From: a virus
Length of the DNA stretch: 22,976 nt
Direction: 5' to 3' (one strand)
IMG/VR virus record: IMGVR_UViG_3300013126_002726
Coordinates: 1 to 22,976 of that record
Within the stretch, counting starts at the first letter, position 1. Each line of letters opens with the position of its first letter. Positions 1 through 6,493 of this stretch are shown in pieces. The notes beneath the pieces were generated by a model. It was not told the DNA's origin and searched no databases. It saw only the letters and a list, made by a program, of their open reading frames with translations. The translations under genes were made by a program, and so were the position numbers.

Positions 1-426
1 AAAGGTAATACTAAAGATATTGCATCTAGGTTTATTGATGTATATAAGTCACTTCCTCACAATGTGAAGAACCGACTGGTACTTGAATTAGAAGATAAAC
101 CCAACAGTTGGGGTTTAATTAAACTTTATGACTTAATTTATCAGAAAACAGGAATACCTATTACTTATGATTCACATCATTTTAGATTGAATAATCCCGA
201 AAATATTTCTCCTGAAAAAGCTATTTTAATGTGTATGGAAACTTGGGGTAAATATAAACCGTTATTTCATTATAGTAATGGAAAATCTAGTGTTACAGAC
301 AGAGCACATTCAGATTATGTTTATACTTTACACAAAGAATTATTTGAAAATGATGTTGATGTAGAATTTGAATTTAAAGCAAAAGACTATGCCATTGAAA
401 AATTTCAAACTGAATTTAAGGTGTAG
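1..426 (+). CDS. uvsE: UV-damage endonuclease (UvsE/UvdE family), C-terminal part
   Basis: The reading frame is open from base 1, so the gene begins before the window and only about 141 C-terminal residues are seen. UvsE/UvdE enzymes nick DNA 5' of UV photoproducts and use a metal-dependent TIM barrel. Visible family signatures are RLVLELEDK (the strand carrying the metal-ligand Glu), the following GIPITYDSHHF segment with paired His, FHYSNGKSS, and RAHSDYVY near the C-terminus, followed by DVEFEFKAKDYAIEKF. The GTG at 64 is an internal Val codon, not a start, because the homology begins upstream of it. The gene stops at TAG 424-426 and its last 11 bases overlap the 3' end of the opposing homing endonuclease gene. 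In a phage it would give photoproduct repair independent of the host. The family call is firm; the N-terminal half cannot be assessed. Confidence 0.85.
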   Translation, partial: KGNTKDIASRFIDVYKSLPHNVKNRLVLELEDKPNSWGLIKLYDLIYQKTGIPITYDSHHFRLNNPENISPEKAILMCMETWGKYKPLFHYSNGKSSVTDRAHSDYVYTLHKELFENDVDVEFEFKAKDYAIEKFQTEFKV

Positions 427-1093
427 TTCTCCATCCACCGCAAGTTTTTAATTTACCTTTTATTAACGAGGAAATATCCGAATTAACATTAAATTTTCTT
501 CTGAATTCTGATATATTATTGCCTGTATAAGTCCCGTGTAAATCGTGGTATAGAGTGAACTTTACACTATATTTTCCGGTATGTGATTCTCTTATATCAT
601 TTACTCTATACCATCCTTTACAGGAATTACATTTTTTACTAATAAGTGCATGAACTGAACTTACACTTGAACATCCTATAAAATCAGCTGCTTCGGCAAA
701 ACTATTAAATTTTTTGATTACATTAGTATGTTTGTTTTGTAATGAAAATTTTCTACCACATCCTTTTAATCCATCTCCTCCTTTTGTAAAATTAAACCCA
801 TTATGATAAGAATCGTATTTGGTTATATATTCTTTTTCTAATTCACCTAATTCTATTTTTACATTTTCTCTATTATTTGAATTTATATGTATTTCTTTTA
901 AAATTCCCCATTCTAAATCCGATTCTCCATATTTTATATAATGTCGTTGTAATTTGAGGTTGAAGTGTGAATTTGTCCTAAGTTCCGAATAGTGTCTTAT
1001 TTTTCTACGATTCAAGTCTACACTTTTTCCAATGTAATACTTGTTTTTTGTTTTAGATTTAATATAGTAAATTCCAATTTTTTTATTTTTCAT
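416..1093 (-). CDS. free-standing GIY-YIG homing endonuclease (I-TevI/Seg-like)
   Basis: The 225-residue protein opens with a GIY-YIG nuclease domain (residues 5-100): GIYYIK at 7-12, YYIG at 19-22, then NRR-x2-RHY around the catalytic Arg. NLKLQRHYIKYG (45-56) closely parallels the KLQRSFNKHG segment of T4 I-TevI. E88 in the EKEYI segment is the probable metal-binding Glu. The C-terminal half has two copies of a DNA-binding module of the NUMOD type, about 115-163 and 178-224. Each begins KF-S/T-L and ends C-K/G-GW. Such proteins are selfish mobile genes that cut a recognition site in related genomes and spread by repair. It lies alone on the - strand between two + strand genes and overlaps the uvsE 3' end tail to tail by 11 bases, which marks it as an insertion. 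Its cleavage site is unknown. Confidence 0.9.
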   Translation of the reverse strand: MKNKKIGIYYIKSKTKNKYYIGKSVDLNRRKIRHYSELRTNSHFNLKLQRHYIKYGESDLEWGILKEIHINSNNRENVKIELGELEKEYITKYDSYHNGFNFTKGGDGLKGCGRKFSLQNKHTNVIKKFNSFAEAADFIGCSSVSSVHALISKKCNSCKGWYRVNDIRESHTGKYSVKFTLYHDLHGTYTGNNISEFRRKFNVNSDISSLIKGKLKTCGGWRTTP

Positions 1094-1240
1094 ATAATAA
1101 TAATTATCATAAACTGGATTAAATATTCAAAATATAATTAATAAAGTTTTTGACACTTCTACTGACATAGTGTAAAGTTACTTCAAGTTAGTAATGAAGC
1201 TAACGAAATATAAAAGAAAGAAATAAATAAAAATAAAGTT
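1094..1240 (+). promoter_or_regulatory. divergent intergenic region with candidate promoter for the rightward gene run
   Basis: This 147-base gap lies between divergent genes. TTGACA at 1150-1155 is followed after 17 bases by TAAAGT at 1173-1178, a full -35 match with a 4/6 -10 match for a sigma-70-type promoter reading right. The leader then contains two mutually exclusive short hairpins: CTTCA 1181-1185 with TGAAG 1195-1199, and GTTAG 1187-1191 with CTAAC 1200-1204. It ends in an A-rich tract just before the ATG at 1241, with no Shine-Dalgarno motif. No convincing promoter for the leftward homing endonuclease gene was found. The promoter call rests on sequence match alone. Confidence 0.4.
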
Positions 1241-1450
1241 ATGATTATTCGTAAAAACAACAAAAAGCAGACCAATTTCGTTTATGAAAATGCTGCTAGT
1301 CTAGAAACATTCATCTCTTACCCATTTGCTGGGACCAAGCGAGCTGGTACTCGTTTGACTCTTCGTGCTGGTAAGACTCGTATTGACCTAAATGGTCGTC
1401 AAGTTAAGGCACTACGCAAGGTTCTTGCTACTGCCTCCCGTGTAAAGTAA
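1241..1450 (+). CDS. small basic protein, 69 aa, G+C-rich and probably highly expressed
   Basis: I do not recognise the family. The product is rich in Arg and Lys and poor in acidic residues (RAGTRLTLRAGKTRIDLNGR, then KALRKVLATASR), so it may bind nucleic acid. It is the first gene after a good candidate promoter. Base use is unlike the neighbours: about 42% G+C by hand count, and about 52% over 1321-1440, against 25-30% nearby. CGT, GGT, GCT and AAG codons, typical of strongly expressed genes, dominate. The ATG follows an A/T-only leader without Shine-Dalgarno, and the gene stops at TAA 1448-1450. Either strong selection for expression or recent acquisition from another genome could explain the composition. 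It is confidently a gene; function unknown. Confidence 0.75.
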   Translation: MIIRKNNKKQTNFVYENAASLETFISYPFAGTKRAGTRLTLRAGKTRIDLNGRQVKALRKVLATASRVK

Positions 1451-1464
1451 TTACATAATTAGAT

Positions 1465-1611
1465 ATGGGAAAAACATTTAGAAGAGAAAATGACTTTAGG
1501 AAAAAAAGTTCTAAGGTTAAAAATAAAAAATTGTCTAAATTAAATAATCCATATTTAAATAAAGGAGGAAAAGTAAGAAATTACTTGGATGAGATAGATA
1601 ATGAAGATTAA
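1465..1611 (+). CDS. small basic hypothetical protein, 48 aa
   Basis: A 48-residue reading frame starts at ATG 1465, 14 bases after the stop of the 69-residue gene, and ends at TAA 1609-1611, overlapping the next start (1601) by 11 bases. The product begins MGKTFRREND, has a long Lys/Asn-rich basic middle (KKSSKVKNKKLSKL), a LNKGGK segment and an acidic end (LDEIDNED). It is probably disordered and has no recognisable domain. It fills what would otherwise be a 150-base gap inside a tightly packed co-directional run, which supports it being real. An AAAGGAGG at 1561-1568 lies inside it, about 32 bases before the next ATG and so too far to act as that gene's ribosome binding site. Confidence 0.55.
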   Translation: MGKTFRRENDFRKKSSKVKNKKLSKLNNPYLNKGGKVRNYLDEIDNED

Positions 1612-1981
1612 ATCAATAATTGCATTAATAACTAGTGTAGTATTATTTTCATTATCTATTAAGTTTCAGAATATAACGCCATTCGCTGTATTGTGGTTGG
1701 CGTTATATTCTTTTTATTTGACAACTAAAGTAGAAGAGTATAAAAATACAATTCTTACTTTGATAGAGAACAATAAGAAAAAGTCTATTGAAGACAAAGA
1801 AAAGGTTGTAAAAGATTTAAATACTGTGTATCATAATCAACAGACTATTCTTACAGTAATCAATACATTAAGAACCAGAATTAATAATATTTATGGGAAG
1901 ACCCAAAAAGCAAAAATCCCCTCCTTCCAAGAAAGACTCAGTTCTATTGAACGACGAGAGTCAAACCTTAACAAAGACTAA
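1601..1981 (+). CDS. membrane-anchored coiled-coil hypothetical protein
   Basis: The 126-residue protein has two hydrophobic segments close together (about residues 4-20 and 27-41), forming a likely membrane hairpin. A long charged helical tail rich in Lys, Glu, Asn and Gln follows (about 43-126), likely a coiled coil. There is no cleavable signal peptide pattern. It overlaps the preceding 48-residue gene by 11 bases and shares its last 89 bases with the start of the clamp-loader gene in another frame. Codons 23-37 carry a perfect 12-bp inverted repeat. I do not recognise a family; an inner-membrane protein is as far as the sequence allows. Confidence 0.65.
   Translation: MKIKSIIALITSVVLFSLSIKFQNITPFAVLWLALYSFYLTTKVEEYKNTILTLIENNKKKSIEDKEKVVKDLNTVYHNQQTILTVINTLRTRINNIYGKTQKAKIPSFQERLSSIERRESNLNKD
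1669..1710. repeat. perfect 12-bp inverted repeat with 18-base loop, followed by T5
   Basis: GAATATAACGCC at 1669-1680 is the exact reverse complement of GGCGTTATATTC at 1699-1710. The loop spans 1681-1698 and TTTTT follows at 1711-1715. It lies inside the reading frame of the 126-residue membrane protein. In RNA it could form a stable hairpin resembling an intrinsic terminator or attenuator; in DNA it could be a spaced two-fold operator. No function is proven. Confidence 0.5.
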
Positions 1982-2420
1982 ATCTTTATTTGACCATATA
2001 ACTCAAATACGAGAAATTAAGAATCCTAAGTATTTTGATACACTTAGTTCTGCTGATATTAAGTCTTTTAATAAGTATACACTATTAATGGGATTGAGTA
2101 TGGATAAATCAATTATTGAAGAGATTGCATTTGTATCTAAGTATTTTGATATTCTTCCAGAAAAACATCTTTATACAGTATTGTGTGATTTGGTACCTCA
2201 TGAACGTAGATTTTGTAAATGGATTAAACCTAATAAAGTAAAGTTTAATAAAGAGTTAATTGAACTGGTTGTAAATAAATTTGAGGTTAGTAAAGATGAA
2301 GCTTATAGTTATTGTGTAACTTTTTTCAAGACGGAAGAAGGAATTAACAATCTGATTGATATATGTAAACAATATGGTAAATCAGACAAAGAAATAGAAG
2401 GGTTAATCGAAAATGAATAA
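1893..2420 (+). CDS. 62: sliding-clamp loader small subunit (T4 gp62-like)
   Basis: The 175-residue protein matches the layout of T4 gp62 (187 residues), the small subunit of the gp44/62 clamp loader that places the polymerase clamp on DNA. The best landmark is VPHERRFCKW at 101-110, which parallels VPRGKRYGKW in gp62. It is followed by a helix ending in NKFEVSKDEAYSY, which parallels KRYQVNTNDAINY. Residues 1-30 have no counterpart in T4 gp62: they begin MGRPKK, an AT-hook-like basic motif, and are Lys/Ser/Pro-rich. The start at 1893 lies 89 bases inside the preceding gene and lacks a Shine-Dalgarno sequence. The next Met is at residue 66, inside the conserved region, so 1893 is preferred. 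The stop overlaps the dNMP kinase start by 8 bases. Confidence 0.75.
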   Translation: MGRPKKQKSPPSKKDSVLLNDESQTLTKTKSLFDHITQIREIKNPKYFDTLSSADIKSFNKYTLLMGLSMDKSIIEEIAFVSKYFDILPEKHLYTVLCDLVPHERRFCKWIKPNKVKFNKELIELVVNKFEVSKDEAYSYCVTFFKTEEGINNLIDICKQYGKSDKEIEGLIENE

Positions 2421-3063
2421 AATTTATATAGGCGTATCTGGATTTGCTAGAAGTGGTAAAAACTTGTTTTGTGATATTGCAGAAAAGGTTCTTAAGGAAA
2501 AGTTTAATTTGACATCAAAAACATATGCTCTTGCGTATTTCCTAAAAAAGGATTGTGACCCATTTATTCAAGAAAAGTTAGGATTAAGTGTTTTTAGTGA
2601 AAAAACGGAAGACAAAAATCTATTTAGAGAGATGTTAGTATGGTATGGTTGTGTTAAAAGAAAACAAACTGAAGGTAGATATTGGACAGGACTCTTGCAT
2701 GAAGAGTTGAAGAAAGACACTAATGATATAAACTTTATCAGTGATATTCGATATGTAGAATACTCTGGAGATGAAGTATTTTGGTTGAAGAAAGAATTGA
2801 ATGGTAAATTAGTGCATATAAGTAAGTATACTTATGGATTTCCTACTGATGGTAGACATTATAGAGTAAATGATAATAGTAAGAAAATATATAATGAGGC
2901 TCCTAATCAACCTGAAGCGTTAAATGACCCTAAGATTAGATTTATTGCTGACTATAAATTAGAATGGGAACAGATTATGTCGGATGGTAATAAAGACCAA
3001 TTGATTAATAATCCTAAATTAAATGCTATTGTAGAAGAGTGTTTGACTACTCTATTGAAATAG
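2413..3063 (+). CDS. deoxynucleoside monophosphate kinase (T4 gp1-like P-loop kinase)
   Basis: The 216-residue protein should phosphorylate dNMPs to dNDPs for phage DNA synthesis, acting in the cytoplasm. Walker A is GFARSGKN at 10-17 (GxxxxGK with Asn in place of Ser/Thr or of the Asp of T4 gp1). RYWTGLLHEEL corresponds to MYWVKLFALDYL of gp1, and INFISDIRYVEY corresponds to the DTR segment that binds substrate. LVHISKYTYG matches the strand after it. It overlaps the clamp-loader gene by 8 bases; an AGAAGG lies about 12 bases upstream of the ATG. It ends at TAG 3061-3063, and the last 17 bases overlap the opposing small gene. Together with dUTPase at the other end of the window it frames the glycan locus with nucleotide-metabolism genes. 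Confidence 0.75.
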   Translation: MNKIYIGVSGFARSGKNLFCDIAEKVLKEKFNLTSKTYALAYFLKKDCDPFIQEKLGLSVFSEKTEDKNLFREMLVWYGCVKRKQTEGRYWTGLLHEELKKDTNDINFISDIRYVEYSGDEVFWLKKELNGKLVHISKYTYGFPTDGRHYRVNDNSKKIYNEAPNQPEALNDPKIRFIADYKLEWEQIMSDGNKDQLINNPKLNAIVEECLTTLLK

Positions 3064-3337
3064 TTCTTATGAATAAAGAGTTGTCATAAAACTCTATAAT
3101 TCTGTCTTGGGTAGAATCTATTAATTTGTTGATAGATTCTTGGTCTAAATTTCTAATAATATCAGCATATTTGTTATTACATTCAAACAATTTTTGACCT
3201 TTTTCTTTTGCTTTACAACTGCAAATGTTTTTGAATTGGTCTACACAAGCACATATTTGTATCAAATTTGAGTTTGATGACAATGTTTCTTTTGATTTAA
3301 TGTAATTGTAAAATTCACTTATATTATTTATTTTCAT
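3047..3337 (-). CDS. small Cys-rich hypothetical protein, 96 aa
   Basis: I do not recognise the family with certainty. The middle has clustered cysteines: C29 and C31 (CAC), C39 and C41 (CSC), then C53. This C-x-C ... C-x-C pattern could bind a metal or form disulfides. The N-terminal 20 residues are mixed polar and helical (ISEFYNYIKSKE), and the C-terminal half is a helical acidic segment (ADIIRNLDQESINKLIDS). It is the last gene of the leftward array. Its ATG overlaps the stop of the upstream membrane-protein gene as ATGA (3334-3337), and its TAG end overlaps dNMP kinase tail to tail by 17 bases. Confidence 0.6.
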   Translation of the reverse strand: MKINNISEFYNYIKSKETLSSNSNLIQICACVDQFKNICSCKAKEKGQKLFECNNKYADIIRNLDQESINKLIDSTQDRIIEFYDNSLFIRTISIE

Positions 3338-3663
3338 GGCGATAACTTATTGAATATAAAGTATATAATCAACGATGTTACATAAATAGTAGGAATTTCA
3401 ATCAATGAATAATTAAAAATAAATTTTCCTATAAAAATTAACCAAAAGTTAAGACAAAATGGACATGTTATTAATTTTGTAAAAAAATTATTATATTTTT
3501 GTAACAAAAATGAATGATATGTGAGAGTAAAATCCGTTTCTTTAGAAATTAAATATTCATTTACTTTAAACCATTTAAGTTTAAATAAGTGGATATATTC
3601 AACAAATGCTTCAGTATTAAACCAAACTACTAATAACATTGTATATAATAATATAAGTGTCAT
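3334..3663 (-). CDS. small membrane protein with TCPFCLNFW motif
   Basis: The start is placed at 3663, where ATG overlaps the stop of the upstream oxidase gene as ATGA, rather than at the upstream in-frame ATG (3729), which would run 70 bases into the oxidase. The 109-residue product has an N-terminal hydrophobic helix (residues 2-16) and a polar loop. Next comes TCPFCLNFW (66-74) leading into a second helix (to about 84), then a third (about 90-105). C67-x2-C70 followed by an aromatic membrane helix resembles small DUF1360-like membrane proteins that carry a CPxCxxFW signature. That assignment is tentative and no function is established. Confidence 0.6.
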   Translation of the reverse strand: MTLILLYTMLLVVWFNTEAFVEYIHLFKLKWFKVNEYLISKETDFTLTYHSFLLQKYNNFFTKLITCPFCLNFWLIFIGKFIFNYSLIEIPTIYVTSLIIYFIFNKLSP

Positions 3664-4829
3664 AAATTTATTTTTTTGATTATATAATCTGCTATTGCTA
3701 AAGATGATGTTGCTGCTGGACTCGGACAATTAATTACATTACAGACATTATCTGTTATTACTATTTCAAAATCTTGAATTAGTTCTCCTTTATCAGACAT
3801 AGCTTGAGCTCTAACTCCAGCTCCACATTTTATTAAATCGTCTTCTTTTATATTAGGAATTAATTTCTGAAGTGCTTTAGTAAATTGTTTTTTACTAATA
3901 GATTGATATAATTCTTTAAAACACATATATTTGTGTTTAAGTATAAATTTCCAAAATCCTTTAAAAGAGATATAATCAAATATGTCAATTAAATTAATTT
4001 TTGATAATGAATACCCTTCTCTAGAAAAAGCTAATACTGCATTTGGTCCGGCTTCAATTCCACCATTAATTAAACGTGTAAAATGAACTCCTAGAAAGGG
4101 ATATTTAGAATCTGGTACTGGATAAATTAGATTATTTACTAAATGTTCTGATTCTAGTTTCAATTTGTAATATTCTCCTCTAAAAGGAACAATTCTAGAT
4201 TTTATATTTGTCGTTAATTTTGAAATTCTATCTGAATATAGGCCTGTACAGTTGATTAATATATCATAGTTATAACTGTCATTTGTAGTATATACTTTAT
4301 TTTTTTCTATATTAATTACTTTTGAATTCAATTTGATTGTATGACCATTATTAATAATTATTTCAGATAACTTATCAATTACTTTTTTATAATCAACTAT
4401 TCCTTCTTGTGGAACGTGTATAGCTTCTATACCTCCTACATTTGGTTCTATTTTTAACATTTCTTCTCTATTTAATTTTCTTAAATTTTTTAACCCATTT
4501 TTTGTTCCTCGGTCAAATAATTCATTTAATTTTATAGATTCTTCTTCATTTGTTGAAACTACTAATTTTCCGCATATTTTGTGAGGTATATTATGTTCTA
4601 TACAAAAATTAGTCATCTGTTGTATACCATCAACAGATAACAATGCTTTTAACGATCCTGGTTTATAATATAAACCACAATGTAATACGCCACTATTATT
4701 AGTGCTTTGATGTTTACCTACATCATTTTCTTTTTCAAGTACGGTAATTTTTAAATTGTTTTTCGTTGATAATTTATATGCTATTGTTAATCCAACGATT
4801 CCTCCACCGACAATTACTACATTTTTCAT
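3660..4829 (-). CDS. lhgO: L-2-hydroxyglutarate oxidase-like FAD enzyme
   Basis: The 389-residue protein is a DAO-superfamily flavoprotein. It has the FAD-binding GGGIVG at 8-13 and the E of VLEKE closing the Rossmann beta2. LhgO signatures are SGVLHCGLYYKPGSLKA (47-63), the PVPDSKYPFLGVHFTRL segment, GGIEAGPNAVLAFSREGY, and GAGVRAQAMSDKGEL near the C-terminus. LhgO oxidises L-2-hydroxyglutarate to 2-oxoglutarate and passes electrons to the respiratory chain. It is coupled by ATGA overlaps on both sides, so it belongs to the glycan operon rather than being an isolated metabolic gene. It might regenerate 2-oxoglutarate spent by a sugar dehydrogenase, or oxidise a related hydroxy acid or sugar. 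The family assignment is strong; the physiological substrate is open. Confidence 0.8.
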   Translation of the reverse strand: MKNVVIVGGGIVGLTIAYKLSTKNNLKITVLEKENDVGKHQSTNNSGVLHCGLYYKPGSLKALLSVDGIQQMTNFCIEHNIPHKICGKLVVSTNEEESIKLNELFDRGTKNGLKNLRKLNREEMLKIEPNVGGIEAIHVPQEGIVDYKKVIDKLSEIIINNGHTIKLNSKVINIEKNKVYTTNDSYNYDILINCTGLYSDRISKLTTNIKSRIVPFRGEYYKLKLESEHLVNNLIYPVPDSKYPFLGVHFTRLINGGIEAGPNAVLAFSREGYSLSKINLIDIFDYISFKGFWKFILKHKYMCFKELYQSISKKQFTKALQKLIPNIKEDDLIKCGAGVRAQAMSDKGELIQDFEIVITDNVCNVINCPSPAATSSLAIADYIIKKINL

Positions 4830-6493
4830 ATTATTTCATACTCAATTTCAGTTTCTGAAAATCCCCAACATTCGTCGTTTCTGGATATCATAATATGTTC
4901 ATGATCTTTATATGTATCAAAGTACTCTACCCAATCCATAGCATTGTTATAAAATTGTTTACTTGGAGATGTACCATCATTTGCCATTCCTGTATGACTC
5001 ATATGATATAAAGGAACGTCATATATATCTTTAAGTTCAAATCCATATAAAACAGATTTCTTTTGTACATTAGTATCAACGAAACATGCATATTTCATTT
5101 GTTCTTCATATCCTCTCATTTTCAACCATATATTTTTTGTTGCAAATTGAAAATCTCCGCAACAGTTAAATAAACTCCATTTGTCATTTGGAGTGACTTT
5201 TGCTGGAAAATATCTCGGTTTGCTGGTTTTATTTAAATGATTGATATATTTATCTAAATTATTTATGTTAGATATTACGTCTTTATATTCAATATCTCGT
5301 CTACTTAATGCGTATAGTGTATGTTTATTTGATTTTTTAATGAAATCTTGTAAAATTTCTTTAGTTGGTGGGATTATATCTGTTGTAGACAATACAATAT
5401 ATTCAGCGTCTGTTCTTCTAATGCCTATATTAAATGAGAATACTGTAGAACATGCTTGAGCATTTGAATCATAATTTTCTAAGATTTTGGCAATTGTCGG
5501 TTCAATTACAAAGTGTTTTAATCTTCCTGTTTTTGGTATTTCATCTATTATCTCATACAAGAAACTTTTTTTTTCAGAATTCCAATCAACATAAATTACT
5601 TCGTCAAATGTTTCTAACATTTTAGTAATATGAATTTTGAATCTTACTTTTTCTTTATAACCGTCATTTCTTCCGAAAACTATGACGCATGTTTTACCTG
5701 GTATTTTATCTGGTAAGTTGTATTTTTTAATATCATCTTTATGAACACATAAAAAGTTTCCATTATCACATACTTTGTATGTAAAGTATTTGAATTCTCC
5801 CATATCTAATGGTCCAGCGCAATCTTTAAGATTGTCTAAAGGAGAAATGTCATAGATTTTATATCCCATTGAATCGATTACATTAAAATAATCCTCAAGT
5901 TCAGATTCGGTTAAAAACTTAAATGCTTCTACCATTAATACTGGTTTATTAGTTTCTATTAATGGTTTAATTGTTTTTAAAATTTCTTTATCATATCCTT
6001 CTGCATCTATTTTAATGAATTTTATTTTTGATATATCATCAGAATAGTTTTTGTTCAAGAAGTCTATCAAGTTTATACCATCAACTTCTTGTTCATATGT
6101 ATGAGAATTTTTAAAATTCTTGTCGTTTAAATTATTTAAAAATCCTCCGTTAGAACCTATTCCGTAAATTTTAGGATCACTATAATTAAAAGTATATTTT
6201 TTATTTTCTTTGGTACACGCTAATTGATGAGGTATGATGTTTAATCGAGAATTTAACTCTGCATTTTCTTTTAAAGACTTAAATACTACTGGATTTGGTT
6301 CAAATGAAATTACTTTTTTAGCGCATGAACCAAATAATAAAGAAAACCATCCAACATGTGCGCCTATATCTAATACAACACATTCTTTATCTATAAGTTG
6401 TGAAAATCGTTGATGTCTAAACAAAAACGTTTCTTCTGAAAAATCCGTTGAATATATTATTTTTCCGATTGATGTAACTTCTTTTGTAATCAT
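4826..6493 (-). CDS. fusion: FkbM-type methyltransferase + GT-A glycosyltransferase
   Basis: Two domains lie in one 555-residue protein. Residues 1-245 are an FkbM-family SAM methyltransferase, with the SAM motif LDIGAHVGWFS (41-51), the acidic FEPN (64-67) and FIKIDAEGYDKEIL near 162, the usual FkbM motif. Residues about 267-555 form a GT-A-like glycosyltransferase. It opens with CVIVFGRND, has RRTDAEYIVLSTTDI at the probable DxD-equivalent site, CCGDFQFATKNIWLKMRGYEE, and an acceptor-side HMSHTG near the end. The likely job is adding a sugar and O-methylating it or its neighbour in one polypeptide. ATGA overlaps couple it to the epimerase upstream and the oxidase downstream. Both families are common in surface-polysaccharide loci; substrates cannot be read from sequence. 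Confidence 0.8.
   Translation of the reverse strand: MITKEVTSIGKIIYSTDFSEETFLFRHQRFSQLIDKECVVLDIGAHVGWFSLLFGSCAKKVISFEPNPVVFKSLKENAELNSRLNIIPHQLACTKENKKYTFNYSDPKIYGIGSNGGFLNNLNDKNFKNSHTYEQEVDGINLIDFLNKNYSDDISKIKFIKIDAEGYDKEILKTIKPLIETNKPVLMVEAFKFLTESELEDYFNVIDSMGYKIYDISPLDNLKDCAGPLDMGEFKYFTYKVCDNGNFLCVHKDDIKKYNLPDKIPGKTCVIVFGRNDGYKEKVRFKIHITKMLETFDEVIYVDWNSEKKSFLYEIIDEIPKTGRLKHFVIEPTIAKILENYDSNAQACSTVFSFNIGIRRTDAEYIVLSTTDIIPPTKEILQDFIKKSNKHTLYALSRRDIEYKDVISNINNLDKYINHLNKTSKPRYFPAKVTPNDKWSLFNCCGDFQFATKNIWLKMRGYEEQMKYACFVDTNVQKKSVLYGFELKDIYDVPLYHMSHTGMANDGTSPSKQFYNNAMDWVEYFDTYKDHEHIMISRNDECWGFSETEIEYEII

Noticed and set aside
558-1179. 13-base inverted match ATAGTGTAAAGTT between the homing endonuclease gene (558-570) and the promoter region (1167-1179)
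   Set aside because: Matches of this length are expected by chance in an AT-rich window of this size, and the flanks do not match.
3030-3080. Bidirectional terminator between dNMP kinase and the leftward operon
   Set aside because: The two genes overlap by 17 bases and I see no stable hairpin with a T run at the junction.
3334-3729. Longer 131-residue form of the small membrane protein
   Set aside because: It would overlap the L-2-hydroxyglutarate oxidase-like gene by 70 bases. ATG 3663 gives the ATGA junction found throughout the operon and starts right at the first membrane helix.
5241-5459. Short + strand open frames opposite the glycan genes (for example here and at 10985-11233, 12753-13100, 14200-14553, 18813-19049)
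   Set aside because: They run antisense inside well-supported genes, have low-complexity hydrophobic translations and no promoter or start signals; they are shadows caused by the AT-rich sequence.
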